A DNA stretch of 64,000 nt, from positions 59,455 to 123,454 of the forward strand of contig DXWV01000057.1 in NCBI GenBank assembly GCA_019416685.1. Reading direction: 5' to 3'. Below, piece after piece: positions 9,419-18,470 of the stretch (its first letter is position 1; the number at the start of each line of letters is the position of its first letter). This stretch comes from Bacteroides sp. (GTDB lineage Bacteria > Bacteroidota > Bacteroidia > Bacteroidales > Bacteroidaceae). The notes beneath the pieces were generated by a model. That model was not told where the DNA came from and ran no database searches. It worked only from the letters and a program-made list of their open reading frames with translations. The translations under genes were made by a program, and so were the position numbers.

Positions 9419-10849
9419 CTATTTTAGAAAGCGTGGTTTGCCACCTTTGCGCCAATACTCCTCTATCTTCTCCAAAGAGATTCCTTTGGTTTCAGGCACA
9501 TAGAAGTATCCCCATATCAAAGCAGCTAAAGCCACTACTGCATAAAACCAGAATGCACCGGCCGGATTTCCCAGATTCTCACCTTCCACATATATCTCGG
9601 TGCCACTGATAGTGAAAGCATGCACAATTTTGAAAAAAGTAAAAGATACAATACTATTAAAAAACCATACAGACAAAGAACCAATGGAGGAACCCAGCCC
9701 TCTGAGTTTCTGAGGAAATACTTCGGAAATGATAAGCCAACCTAACGGACCAATGCTGATAGCGAAAAAAGCCACATAGAAAAAGACCAATGTGACGGAC
9801 AACCATTTACCCGCATCGCCTAACGAAGCGGAGAAAGCGAAACAAATACCTAATAAAATCAGAGAAACCGTGATTCCTGTCAGACCAGTGAAAAAAAGTT
9901 TGCGCCTTCCCAACCGATCTACAAAATATACAGAAACAATGGTAAAAAGCAGATTGACGGCTCCCACTCCCACAGAAGCCCAGATAGCAGAAACCGTACC
10001 GTCAAACCCAGCCATAAGAAATATTTTGGGGCTATAATAGATGACTGTATTAATTCCCACAAACTGTTGAAAAAACATAATACCAATACAAATGATCACA
10101 GCGTTGCGTAACCAGGGTTTAAACAATTCACGATACCCGGCTTTCTCCTCTCGGCTTTTGACTACTTCTCTCTTAATTGCTTCAAATGCCTCGTCTCTCG
10201 ATTCCGGACTCTCAATACGTGACAGAACGGCGAATCCTTCCGATTCTCTTCCACGGCTCATCAGCCAGCGTGGAGTTTCGGGCATGTATAGCATACCTAC
10301 AAACAAAACAATAGCCGGGATAACTCCGACGTAAAACATCGGCCGCCAACAATCTATCTGACTTTCATCGGCAAAAAATAAATCGGAAAGATAAGAAACC
10401 AATACTCCTATAGTAACCATCAATTGAAACATCGAAACCAAAGCTCCCCGTTTTTTTGCAGGAGAGATTTCTGCAATATAAAGAGGTACGGCAAAAGAAG
10501 AAACTCCGATAGCTACACCCAGAAATAAACGTGAAGCAATCAGATGATAAACATCGGGAGCAAATCCGGACCATAAAGCGCCAATGGCAAAAATGACAGC
10601 GGATACCAATATTACTTTTTTACGTCCGAGCGTATCTGTAATCTTTCCACAAAAGAGCGCTCCTAAAATAGCACCACACAATCCGGAAGCCGTAATTATT
10701 TCAATCATACTATTATCGATTCCAAAATCTTTCTGGAAAAAAGGAATGGCTCCTGATATCACTCCGGTATCAAATCCAAACAACAGTCCGCCTGTAGCAG
10801 CAACTACTGCTATGACATAAATAAGCTTACTATTATACTCTGTTTTCAT
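9419..10849 (-). CDS. MFS sugar porter (sugar:H+ symporter)
   Basis: 476 residues, the usual length for the sugar porter family (XylE/AraE/GlcP type), with 12 predicted membrane helices. Family motifs are intact: TGGLLFGFDTGVISGA in helix 1, DTLGRKK after helix 2, SRLFLGVAIG in helix 4, PETPRWL after helix 6, FFQQFVGINTVIYYSP in helix 7, DRLGRRKLFF after helix 8, and PETKGISLEKIE at the C-terminus. It should bring a monosaccharide across the inner membrane for the isomerases and ROK kinase encoded upstream. It is the last gene of that operon, 41 bp after the cupin isomerase. Which hexose it moves cannot be told. Confidence 0.92.
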   Translation of the reverse strand: MKTEYNSKLIYVIAVVAATGGLLFGFDTGVISGAIPFFQKDFGIDNSMIEIITASGLCGAILGALFCGKITDTLGRKKVILVSAVIFAIGALWSGFAPDVYHLIASRLFLGVAIGVSSFAVPLYIAEISPAKKRGALVSMFQLMVTIGVLVSYLSDLFFADESQIDCWRPMFYVGVIPAIVLFVGMLYMPETPRWLMSRGRESEGFAVLSRIESPESRDEAFEAIKREVVKSREEKAGYRELFKPWLRNAVIICIGIMFFQQFVGINTVIYYSPKIFLMAGFDGTVSAIWASVGVGAVNLLFTIVSVYFVDRLGRRKLFFTGLTGITVSLILLGICFAFSASLGDAGKWLSVTLVFFYVAFFAISIGPLGWLIISEVFPQKLRGLGSSIGSLSVWFFNSIVSFTFFKIVHAFTISGTEIYVEGENLGNPAGAFWFYAVVALAALIWGYFYVPETKGISLEKIEEYWRKGGKPRFLK

Positions 10850-10890
10850 GGTAGTTAAATTGGGTTGTTTATTAATGTTTCTCTGCTTTA

Positions 10891-11670
10891 TTAAGGTTCA
10901 TAATTCTCCCATACTTCTTTTTTCAGTTCCGGACGGGGAACATATAAAAAGGTATCCGGGTTCTTTTCAAAAGTTGTATAGATTGCTTCACCTTTTACAA
11001 TACCCAGGTCAGAATAGCTCCCAGGAGATTTACAAATTAGCTCCGATTTATCATACAATGGATTTGCCTGCCACTCTATTTCATTTTCATCGTTGAAAAC
11101 AGGAAACCAGGCGATGCCTTTGTGCTTACGGACTCCATCATATTCAAACCCATAGTCACGATCACACCAGGCACCGAATGTCAACGGTTTATCCGGATTG
11201 GCACTAATAGTGGCGTGTGCCCAATATGGAGGAACAATCACAACATCACCGGGATGGGCATAAACGGCAAAGCAACGTCCGGGATTGTCTTCTGCAAACT
11301 CCTGCATATAAATAATAGCTTCACCCGACCATATCTCATAAACTTCCGGAGTAGACCAATGACTGAACTTTGAAACCCAATGAATGTGCCCCTGGCTACG
11401 TATCGGTTCTTTGCCTAATTTTCCGGCTGCATAGGTCACTACTCCATAAAGAAGGTGCCTCTCTTTCAATAACTCTGCATGGATCTTTTTACCAACATCC
11501 ATAGCAATGGCATACACTACTTCCGGCCCCTCACAATCAGGATCGGATAAACTCTTGCGAATGTCTTTCAACAAGCGATTCTCTACCTGAGGACCAAAAA
11601 CATCGGCCCCATAAACGAACCCCATGGGGTTCGTTGTAGGTTCTATATTAAAACCCGGATTAAAAATCAT
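10891..11670 (-). CDS. Cupin-fold glucose-6-phosphate isomerase-like protein
   Basis: 259 residues with start at 11670 (MIFNPGFNIEPTTNP), which leaves a 13-bp gap to the preceding gene instead of an overlap. Sequence fits the archaeal-type (cupin) phosphoglucose isomerase family: GHIHWVSKFSHWSTPEVYEIWSG supplies His/Glu metal ligands, and HPGDVVIVPPYWAHATISA the second cupin motif. Expected reaction is glucose-6-phosphate to fructose-6-phosphate. A second, shorter cupin isomerase (14412-14969) is in the same operon, so the two may differ in substrate. Assignment to the family is firm, exact substrate is not. Confidence 0.8.
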   Translation of the reverse strand: MIFNPGFNIEPTTNPMGFVYGADVFGPQVENRLLKDIRKSLSDPDCEGPEVVYAIAMDVGKKIHAELLKERHLLYGVVTYAAGKLGKEPIRSQGHIHWVSKFSHWSTPEVYEIWSGEAIIYMQEFAEDNPGRCFAVYAHPGDVVIVPPYWAHATISANPDKPLTFGAWCDRDYGFEYDGVRKHKGIAWFPVFNDENEIEWQANPLYDKSELICKSPGSYSDLGIVKGEAIYTTFEKNPDTFLYVPRPELKKEVWENYEP

Positions 11671-11683
11671 ATCAAAAAGCAGA

Positions 11684-13459
11684 TTAAGGATTATGTTTGA
11701 CAAAAGCTTTAATAGTAGCACATTGCTTCCCTTCAGATTCTCCGTAAGGACGGATCGTATACTCCTTCACAGATTCGGGAACTATAAAAGTCTCAGCATA
11801 ATGAACTACAAAAGGCTCAAATTTTCCTGCCGGGCTTTCTACAATAACTTCTCTTCCTTCCACCAGGTTAAGTACGTTCACACTACCATCCGTTCGATGT
11901 AAAACTGGAACTGTAAACCAGTGCCGGCGGGTTTCAATAAACTCATTCTCATGCAAACCGGTTCGCTCTTCTTTCCAGCCTTCCCCCTCAGCGATTCGTT
12001 CTATCCGGTTGAATATTTCTTTTTTAACCCAGGATTCTGTACGGTTCCACTGAATAACTTCCTGACCATGCTTTATATTAATAGGACGTGGACGACCGTC
12101 CAATCCTAAACGTCCCCAATCCCAGAGCTTGAAAGTAAAAATATAAGGGGTTGCACTAATTTCAAGTACCATCCCGTTTGTTCCGGAACAATGTATCGTA
12201 CCTGCCGGTATCAACAAATGATCGTGCTTCTTAACAGGGTAATTGCCCACATATTTCTCTGCATCAAAATGTCCGCTTTCCTGTGCCTCATTAAGGGCAT
12301 TAATCATCTCTTGCGGATCAATGCCCTCTTTCACACCCAGATAGACAGTAGCATCTTCTGCGGTATCCAGCATATAGTAACTCTCATCTTGTGTGTAGTG
12401 CATACCAAATTTCTCTTGTATATATTGCGTCAGAGGATGTACCTGTAAACTCAGATTTCCCCCTCCCATCGTATCAAGAAAATCAAAGCGGATAGGGAAT
12501 TCATCGCCAAAACGTCCATATACCGGATTGCCCAGCAAACGTGCCGGATAAGCAAAAACAAGATCAATAGACGGTATTTCAAAACGAACGTCTCCAAAAC
12601 TGAAATAAAGGCTGTTTTCTTCAGGAACACAATCAAAGCACCAGGCAAAATTAGGAACATCGCGGTCCAGGTCACACACCTCTTTCATCCATTGCCCGCC
12701 CCAAGGTCCCGGATCAAAAAAAGGAACTACCCGAAACGGCGTACGGGATGCTTTTTCCAATCCGTTCCATACTGCCTTTGCTGTCGCCATCTTAGGAGTA
12801 CCAGCTATATTCGTATCGAGCACGTAATCCCATTTCTTCATCAATTTCTTCTTAAACCGGTCACAGATACGCCAATCAACAAAGAAAGCACGTTTATACT
12901 GTAAAGAAGCACGTTCTTCTTTGTTTTCAACACCAATGTTGGATACTTCATTACGACGGAAACGCATCTGTATTTCCCAGCGGGCCATATCGGCATAAAC
13001 CAGTAAGTCGGATGTAGGCTGTACATAAGCAGCTCCAACTCCATAGACAAAAACAATACCTTCGGCAACGGCAGCAATCTCCGAACGGACATCTTTCAAC
13101 TTCTCTTCGTCAAAATAACAATCCATCGTCTGACGAGTCATATAACCGAATATTTCATCGTCTGTAATATCCTGTTTCAAAAGAGCATTTATCCTTTCCG
13201 ATGATAACATAGCATCCAGCGAAAAGAACCAGTGAGAAGAAGGGAAAAAAGACTGTAAAGCCTCTACCACCTCATCATCCAACACCCCCTGATAACATTC
13301 CAGAACTACGATCTTTACTTTTTTATCAATTTGCGACAAGTCTTTATTCAAACAATCGGAAATAGCTTCCCAACCCACCTGGCATTCTTCTTCCATACCC
13401 GGCACATTTACCACCGGATATTTATCATAATTAGATTTATCATTAAAATATCTGTTCAT
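11684..13459 (-). CDS. Phosphomannose isomerase type I-like protein with extra N-terminal domain
   Basis: 591 residues, roughly twice a normal class I mannose-6-phosphate isomerase. The C-terminal half carries the PMI cupin signature: LSLQVHPLTQYIQEKFG with Gln and His ligands, KHDHLLIPAGTIHCSG with a His ligand, and FKLWDWGRLGLDG. The first ~280 residues are not PMI; segments such as SDLLVYADMARWEIQMRFRR and the VLECYQG opening faintly recall uridine-kinase-like proteins, but I see no P-loop. The start overlaps the end of the ROK kinase gene by 17 bp, so translation is probably coupled. Likely interconverts a hexose phosphate entering glycolysis; the N-terminal part is unexplained. Confidence 0.75.
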   Translation of the reverse strand: MNRYFNDKSNYDKYPVVNVPGMEEECQVGWEAISDCLNKDLSQIDKKVKIVVLECYQGVLDDEVVEALQSFFPSSHWFFSLDAMLSSERINALLKQDITDDEIFGYMTRQTMDCYFDEEKLKDVRSEIAAVAEGIVFVYGVGAAYVQPTSDLLVYADMARWEIQMRFRRNEVSNIGVENKEERASLQYKRAFFVDWRICDRFKKKLMKKWDYVLDTNIAGTPKMATAKAVWNGLEKASRTPFRVVPFFDPGPWGGQWMKEVCDLDRDVPNFAWCFDCVPEENSLYFSFGDVRFEIPSIDLVFAYPARLLGNPVYGRFGDEFPIRFDFLDTMGGGNLSLQVHPLTQYIQEKFGMHYTQDESYYMLDTAEDATVYLGVKEGIDPQEMINALNEAQESGHFDAEKYVGNYPVKKHDHLLIPAGTIHCSGTNGMVLEISATPYIFTFKLWDWGRLGLDGRPRPINIKHGQEVIQWNRTESWVKKEIFNRIERIAEGEGWKEERTGLHENEFIETRRHWFTVPVLHRTDGSVNVLNLVEGREVIVESPAGKFEPFVVHYAETFIVPESVKEYTIRPYGESEGKQCATIKAFVKHNP

Positions 13460-14405
13460 AGCATTTTTCTTTTTTTATTGTTGACAACGTACATGAAATT
13501 CCCAAAAGGGCCGCATTATCTCCTAATAAAGAAGTTGTTATCTCCACTTTATTTTCCGGGGCCCACACCAGACGATCAATCCGCTCTTTGAGATAAGGCA
13601 ATATGATATCCGCACTACGCATAATGCCACCACCAATCACAACAATTTCCGGATCATAAGCATGAATATAATTGATGATGGCTGCCGCCCATACATCCAT
13701 ACAATCTTTACACAACAGAGTAGCTTCCGGCTCTCCCCGTCTCATCAGGTCAAACAAGGTCTTAAAATCATAAGAAGAAGCTTTTGCTTTATATTCACTG
13801 CTGATTTTGGGATGGGTACGAATTATTTCCGGTAGAAAGAAAGAAGAAGCCATTGCTTCTACACAACCAATATTACCACAGGTACAACGTCGTCCCCGAT
13901 AATCCACAACGATGTGTCCTCCCAATGAACCAGCCTGATAATGAGTCCCCTTAATAATCCGTCCATCTAAAACAACTCCGGTACCAATACCTGTCCCGAT
14001 AGTCATCATTACCATATTCCGGCTATTTTTCCCGGCACCCATACACCATTCTCCGGCAAGTGCCAGGCGAGCATCATTATCGATAATAAAAGAGGTTCCC
14101 CAGTTCCTGTCAACCCAGGAAGGCAGATCTATGTCACAGGCATCATCGTATTTATCATTGGTAGAAGTTACTCTCTTTTCCTTCGGATTTACCATCCCCG
14201 GGAATGCGAGGCCAATACCTGCAAGCTCTTCTCTCGGCACTTTCCATTTGCTCAACAGCCTGCTTATTATCCCCTCCATAGCAGATAGATTACTATCCAG
14301 ACTACCAGCTATGGCAGGAAATGAACTGAATTCAAGTATCTCATTTCCTTTTACCAAACCGATTTTAATGATGGTTCCTCCTAAATCTATTGCTATACAA
14401 TACAT
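13443..14405 (-). CDS. ROK family sugar kinase
   Basis: 320 residues. N-terminal ATP-binding motif IDLGGTIIKIGLV, catalytic Asp in FIIDNDARLALAGEW, the ROK signature around GTGIGTGVVLDGRI followed by GSLGGHIVVDYRGRRCTCGNIGCVEAMAS with the zinc-binding Cys set (CTCGNIGC), and the adenosine motif PEIVVIGGGIM. ROK kinases phosphorylate glucose, fructose, mannose or amino sugars in the cytoplasm. In this operon it would convert the imported hexose to the 6-phosphate used by the neighbouring isomerases. It follows the short cupin isomerase by 6 bp. Which sugar is not determined. Confidence 0.92.
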   Translation of the reverse strand: MYCIAIDLGGTIIKIGLVKGNEILEFSSFPAIAGSLDSNLSAMEGIISRLLSKWKVPREELAGIGLAFPGMVNPKEKRVTSTNDKYDDACDIDLPSWVDRNWGTSFIIDNDARLALAGEWCMGAGKNSRNMVMMTIGTGIGTGVVLDGRIIKGTHYQAGSLGGHIVVDYRGRRCTCGNIGCVEAMASSFFLPEIIRTHPKISSEYKAKASSYDFKTLFDLMRRGEPEATLLCKDCMDVWAAAIINYIHAYDPEIVVIGGGIMRSADIILPYLKERIDRLVWAPENKVEITTSLLGDNAALLGISCTLSTIKKEKCYEQIF

Positions 14406-14411
14406 TGCAAA

Positions 14412-14969
14412 TCAGATTAAATGAGGAATACCATTTACTTCAATCAACCTTGCGGAAAATCCTTTCTCGGCAATTTCGGCATAATTGTGTCCTGCATCCG
14501 AAGGCCAACAAGCTGCAAATGAAAAAAGAGAACTTCCTACATTTGCCATCCGGTGGGCCACTCCTCCCGGAATATAATGCAAACTGCCGGGAAACACTCG
14601 CTCTGCCCATACATTGCGTTGTTCGTCCATGAGAATAAGCATTCCTTCTCCCTCTAAGCCCCAATAAAATTCTGCCCGGTCGATACTCGCATGATAATGT
14701 CCTTTCGTCATCATATACTCATTGCCGACTTTTCCCGGATACAAATAAGTAATACCGAAATACAATCCTCCCGGAGTCCCTTCCTTTTCGGGTAAAAAAC
14801 TACTGACTTCGTAGGCAAGCTTGTCCTGAGGCATTTTTTCAAAAGCTTCCACATCGGCAAAAATGCCTTTTAAATCAGATAAATTCCGGGAAATTTTATG
14901 AACATCACGCCCAACTAAATTCCTATCGGTAAAAAAGAGTTCAGGAAAGATAATTTTTTTATTTTCCAT
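14412..14969 (-). CDS. Cupin-type (archaeal-like) glucose-6-phosphate isomerase
   Basis: 185 residues starting MENKKIIFPELFF; the upstream GTG two codons earlier is less likely. It matches the cupin PGI family in size and motifs: KGHYHASIDRAEFYWGLEGEG (His, His, Glu metal ligands) and PGSLHYIPGGVAHRMAN (His ligand). It should convert glucose-6-phosphate and fructose-6-phosphate in the cytoplasm. It is the first gene of the sugar-metabolism operon, about 36 bp downstream of the predicted transcription start of the module at 15012-15115. Confidence 0.85.
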   Translation of the reverse strand: MENKKIIFPELFFTDRNLVGRDVHKISRNLSDLKGIFADVEAFEKMPQDKLAYEVSSFLPEKEGTPGGLYFGITYLYPGKVGNEYMMTKGHYHASIDRAEFYWGLEGEGMLILMDEQRNVWAERVFPGSLHYIPGGVAHRMANVGSSLFSFAACWPSDAGHNYAEIAEKGFSARLIEVNGIPHLI

Positions 14970-15011
14970 AATCACCTATATTTTAAGATTCCACATGTAA
15001 TTCGATGGGAA

Positions 15012-15115
15012 CAAAGGTAGGTCATAGACACAGGCATCCTGTCTCCTATTTTCCCCGATAATTATGCTATCTTATCATTAATATAGGTATATAGATTTAA
15101 TTTGATAATATTCCA
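15012..15115 (-). promoter_or_regulatory. Promoter module of the sugar-metabolism operon
   Basis: Minus-strand -7 box TACCTTTG at 15019-15012, an exact TAnnTTTG match. 38 bases upstream lies GATAATTATGCTATCTTATC (plus-strand 15057-15076), and ATATTCCA at 15107-15114. The same arrangement is present upstream of susC (9296-9400), including the 38-base spacing. It sits between the AraC-type regulator gene and the first gene of the operon, so that regulator is the obvious candidate to bind here. Confidence 0.65.
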
Positions 15116-15131
15116 GAATACAGAGTATATA

Positions 15132-16016
15132 TTAAATAGCTTTTTTGTTTTTTACACCATACAGTTTCTGGTATTCAGTGGGCAACATATTAACTGTCTT
15201 TTTGAATTGCTCGATAAAGTTGGATAGGTTATTAAATCCCACTTCCATACTCACGGTAGAGATTTTCATCTTACCTTCTATCAAGAGCCGCTTGGCATGC
15301 CCGATACGCATATCATTCAGATATTGTACAAAAGTTTTCTTTGTCCGTTCTTTAAAATAGCGGCAGAAAGCAGTAGGGGTAAGTCCTACTAAACCGGCTA
15401 CATCTTCAAGTTTTATCGGCTGATTAAAGTTTTTCACCAGATATTGGTATATCTTATTAAAACGTTCAAAATCGGAAGAATTGACTGACTGGGTAAAACC
15501 GACACTGGCAAGCAACTCATACTCCTCCGTATTAGCCATCATTTCCAATAGGGTTATCAGATTGGTAACCCTCACCACCCCATTTGAATCAAAAGTATTA
15601 CGGATAAAATCAGCAATACGCTCACGTGCTGTTCCAGTGAACTTTATGCCCCGGCGGGAACGTTCTATCAAACTCCGGATATGCATAAACTCCGGTAAAT
15701 TAATCATCACTCCTTCAAATAGCTCTTTACGGAAGTAAACACACAAACATACAGATCGCAATCCGGTTTCTTCTCCAAAAAACTCTTTATTGTTTCTCCA
15801 CTCATGAGGCAACTGAGGACCAATAATACAAACATCTCCTACCTCATAACCCTCTATATGATCGCCCACAAAACGAGTTCCACTACCTTGTTCTATACAC
15901 ATAATCTCTATTTCGGGATGATAATGCCACGGAACAATAAAATAAGGTAAATCTTCCCGGTAGAAATTAATGTAATTCTCCACAGAAAACGGAAGTTCTT
16001 GATAAAGTGGTTTCAT
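15132..16016 (-). CDS. AraC family transcriptional regulator with cupin sensor domain
   Basis: 294 residues with start at 16016 (MKPLYQELPFSVENYINFYR); longer readings run into the repeat upstream. The N-terminal half is a cupin-like sensor (FIVPWHYHPEIEIMCIEQGSG, VGDVCIIGPQLPHEW). The C-terminal ~100 residues hold two helix-turn-helix units: IKLEDVAGLVGLTPTAFCRYFKERTKKTFVQYLNDMRIGHAKRLL and ISTVSMEVGFNNLSNFIEQFKK. This layout is typical of sugar-responsive AraC activators. It lies directly upstream of, and on the same strand as, the sugar operon, so it is the likely controller of the two matched promoter modules. Confidence 0.9.
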   Translation of the reverse strand: MKPLYQELPFSVENYINFYREDLPYFIVPWHYHPEIEIMCIEQGSGTRFVGDHIEGYEVGDVCIIGPQLPHEWRNNKEFFGEETGLRSVCLCVYFRKELFEGVMINLPEFMHIRSLIERSRRGIKFTGTARERIADFIRNTFDSNGVVRVTNLITLLEMMANTEEYELLASVGFTQSVNSSDFERFNKIYQYLVKNFNQPIKLEDVAGLVGLTPTAFCRYFKERTKKTFVQYLNDMRIGHAKRLLIEGKMKISTVSMEVGFNNLSNFIEQFKKTVNMLPTEYQKLYGVKNKKAI

Positions 16017-16065
16017 AGTAATACACAATTGGCTAAGTAATCGTTCTAAATTATATGATATTATT

Positions 16066-16165
16066 ATTGAAACGCAGAAACTCGCAGATTCACGCAAAAA
16101 ATATCATCGCTCAAGTATAGCGCAGCCATTTAATCTGCGAAAATCTGCGATCATTTGCGTTTCAA
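16066..16165. repeat. 100-bp interspersed hairpin element, copy 2
   Basis: Palindromic element with arms ATTGAAACGCAGAAACTCGC and GATCATTTGCGTTTCAAT and a central loop TCAAGTATAGCGCAGCC. Copy 3 at 22472 is nearly identical, including flanks. The element sits between the start of the AraC-type gene and the end of uxuA; the 16017-16378 stretch also holds the uxuA terminator and no gene. Confidence 0.8.
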
Positions 16166-16277
16166 TAAAACGCTGTCATAGTATGAACTAAATTTGAAAT
16201 GCTACTTATTATTTAATTCAAAACTATAGATGGAGCAAATATAGACGATAAATGCATAAATACAGCCTTTAGCAAAC

Positions 16278-16319
16278 AAAAAAAAGAATGAGATGTGTTA
16301 AAGAAACCACATCTCATTC
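16278..16319 (-). terminator. Rho-independent terminator after uxuA
   Basis: Perfect 12-bp inverted repeat GAATGAGATGTG / CACATCTCATTC (16286-16297 and 16308-16319) with a 10-base loop. Read on the minus strand it is followed by eight Ts (plus-strand A run 16278-16285). This ends the lacI-uxuB-uxuA transcript. Confidence 0.85.
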
Positions 16320-16378
16320 ATTATTTAAAGTATCTATTTCAAATGCATCATTTGGCATATATACCGATGCAAACCGTA

Positions 16379-17548
16379 CTAAAAGATAGACTTTGCAATA
16401 CCCAATTCAAGACCACGTAACTCTGCTAAACCGCGGAGACGTCCCAGACATGAATATCCAGGATTCGTCTTTTTCTTCAGATCATCAATCATCTGATGAC
16501 CATGGTCAGGACGCATGGCAATAGAGCACTGGCGACGTTGCTGCAACTTCAACAAGTTCTTCATCACATTGTACATATCTACGTCTCCTTCCAGGTGATT
16601 GGCTTCATAGAAGTTACCTTCAGCATCACGTTGCGTGCTACGCAGATGAACAAAGTTTACTCGATCACCCTGACGCTCCATAATTCCGGCAAGATCATTA
16701 TCGGCACGTACACCGAAAGAACCTGTACATAGGCAAAGGCCATTTGATTCGTTAGGAACAGCTTCTATCAGTTTAACAAAATCCTCTTCCGTACTCATGA
16801 TACGGGGCAAACCTAAAATAGGATAAGGAGGATCATCGGGATGAATCACCAGCTTCACTCCCACTTCATCAGCAACCGGAGCTATCTCTTTCAGGAAGAA
16901 GATAAGGTTGGAACGAAGTTTCTCGGCATCAATATCATTGTATCTGTCAAGGGCTTCCTGGAATTGCTCAACGGTGAAACTTTCTTCTGAACCCGGAAGA
17001 CCGGCAATCATATTACGAACGAGAAGTTTCTTATCGTCTTCATTCATCTGTTCGAAACGTGCTTTTGCCTTGGCTATCTCTTCATCCGTATAATCCTTTT
17101 CAGCATTGGGGCGTTTAAGGATGAACAGGTCAAAAGCTACAAAAGCTGCCTTTTCAAAACGAAGAGCTTTAGAGCCATCGGGCATTGTATAGGCAAGATC
17201 AGTACGTGTCCAGTCAAGTACAGGCATGAAGTTGTAAGTAACAACCATAACGCCGCATTGAGCCAGATTACGTATACTTTCTTTATAATTCTCAATATAT
17301 TTCAGGTAATCACCGGTCTGGGTCTTAATATGTTCGTGCACAGGTACACTTTCAACGACCGACCAGGTAAGACCTACTTCCTCAATCATCTGCTTGCGCT
17401 TCATGATTTCTTCTACTGTCCACACTTCTCCGTTAGGGATGTGGTGAAGGGCATTCACTATTCCGGTGGCACCAGCCTGCTTTATATCCCACAGACTCAC
17501 AGGGTCATTAGGACCATACCAACGCCAGGTTTGTTCACATAAATACAT
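16379..17548 (-). CDS. uxuA: D-mannonate dehydratase
   Basis: 389 residues, normal for UxuA. Opening MYLCEQTWRWYGPNDPVSLWDIKQAGATGIVNALHHIPNGEVW and the internal blocks VVTYNFMPVLDWTRTDLAY, HPDDPPYPILGLPRI, LCLCTGSFGVR and MRPDHGHQM are characteristic of the family and include the Mn/Fe ligands His, Cys, His and Asp. It dehydrates D-mannonate to 2-keto-3-deoxygluconate in hexuronate breakdown. It follows the mannonate oxidoreductase gene in the same operon and ends at a strong terminator. Confidence 0.96.
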   Translation of the reverse strand: MYLCEQTWRWYGPNDPVSLWDIKQAGATGIVNALHHIPNGEVWTVEEIMKRKQMIEEVGLTWSVVESVPVHEHIKTQTGDYLKYIENYKESIRNLAQCGVMVVTYNFMPVLDWTRTDLAYTMPDGSKALRFEKAAFVAFDLFILKRPNAEKDYTDEEIAKAKARFEQMNEDDKKLLVRNMIAGLPGSEESFTVEQFQEALDRYNDIDAEKLRSNLIFFLKEIAPVADEVGVKLVIHPDDPPYPILGLPRIMSTEEDFVKLIEAVPNESNGLCLCTGSFGVRADNDLAGIMERQGDRVNFVHLRSTQRDAEGNFYEANHLEGDVDMYNVMKNLLKLQQRRQCSIAMRPDHGHQMIDDLKKKTNPGYSCLGRLRGLAELRGLELGIAKSIF

Positions 17549-17559
17549 ACTATTTTTAT

Positions 17560-17637
17560 TTACGATTTGACAATTTACGATTTACGATTGAGATTGCTCT
17601 CATTCCAATTTCCAGCTACTAACTCCCAACTTCTAAT
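17560..17637. repeat. TAGT-type hairpin repeat after the oxidoreductase stop codon
   Basis: Contains CCAGCTACTAACTCCCAACTTCTAA, reported here in part, starting immediately at the minus-strand stop codon (17638-17640) of the SDR gene, plus GATTTACGATT direct repeats nearer uxuA. It fills the gap between two cotranscribed genes and is related to the repeats at 18471 and 28752. The 5' part is degenerate. Confidence 0.5.
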
Positions 17638-18450
17638 TTAAATTGAGAAAGCATCGAAGCCACCATCAATAACGGCTACTGTACCGGTTACGAATTTAGA
17701 AGCATCACTAATAAGATACTGGATGGTTCCGTACAAATCTTCCGGTTCACCAAAACGACCAAACGGAGTATGAGCGATGATAGTCTTTGCACGATCGGTC
17801 AGAGAACCATCGGGATTGGTCAACAGAGTACGATTCTGTTCAGTCAGGAAGAATCCCGGAGCAATTGCATTTACACGCAAGCCATCACCAAATTTCAAAG
17901 CCAGTTCGCCAGCCATATATTTAGTAAAATTAGCGATAGCAGCTTTAGCCGTTCCGTAACCTACTACGCGAGTCAACGGACGAAGAGCCGATTCTGAACA
18001 GAAGTTTACAATACTACCTTTCTTCTGATCAACCATGATACTGGCAAATACCATTGTTGGCAAAACTGTTCCGAAAAGGTTCAGATCTACCACCTTTTTG
18101 AAAGCATCGATCTCAAGGTCAAAGAAAGTCTTATCGGGCGCAATGGTAGCTCCCGGCATATTTCCTCCGGCAGCATTCAGCAATACGTCAATACGTCCGT
18201 AAGTTTTCATAATTTCAGCTTTATTCCCTTCAAGTACTTCCTTATTCATCACATCAGTATAGAGGAACATTGCATTCCCTCCATCAGCTTTAATGCTCTG
18301 TACAAGTGCATTTCCAGCTTCTTCACTACGATCAAGAATTATAATCTTAGCACCTTCTTTTGCCAGATATGCGGCAATACCTTTACCCAAAATACCGGCA
18401 CCACCGGTGATTACAACAACTTTGTCTTTTACGCTAAATAATTCGTTCAT
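17638..18450 (-). CDS. SDR-family D-mannonate oxidoreductase (fructuronate reductase)
   Basis: 270 residues, short-chain dehydrogenase/reductase. Cofactor motif VVITGGAGILGKGIA at residues ~12-26, the NAAGG motif, and catalytic Tyr/Lys in VVGYGTAKAAIANFTKYMA with the preceding Ser in NFCSESA. Paired with uxuA it most likely reduces fructuronate to D-mannonate, replacing the unrelated UxuB of enterobacteria; that substrate is inferred from the neighbour. It lies downstream of the LacI-type regulator and upstream of uxuA, with hairpin repeats in both gaps. Confidence 0.88.
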   Translation of the reverse strand: MNELFSVKDKVVVITGGAGILGKGIAAYLAKEGAKIIILDRSEEAGNALVQSIKADGGNAMFLYTDVMNKEVLEGNKAEIMKTYGRIDVLLNAAGGNMPGATIAPDKTFFDLEIDAFKKVVDLNLFGTVLPTMVFASIMVDQKKGSIVNFCSESALRPLTRVVGYGTAKAAIANFTKYMAGELALKFGDGLRVNAIAPGFFLTEQNRTLLTNPDGSLTDRAKTIIAHTPFGRFGEPEDLYGTIQYLISDASKFVTGTVAVIDGGFDAFSI

Positions 18451-18470
18451 GATTTTCTGTTATTTAAATT

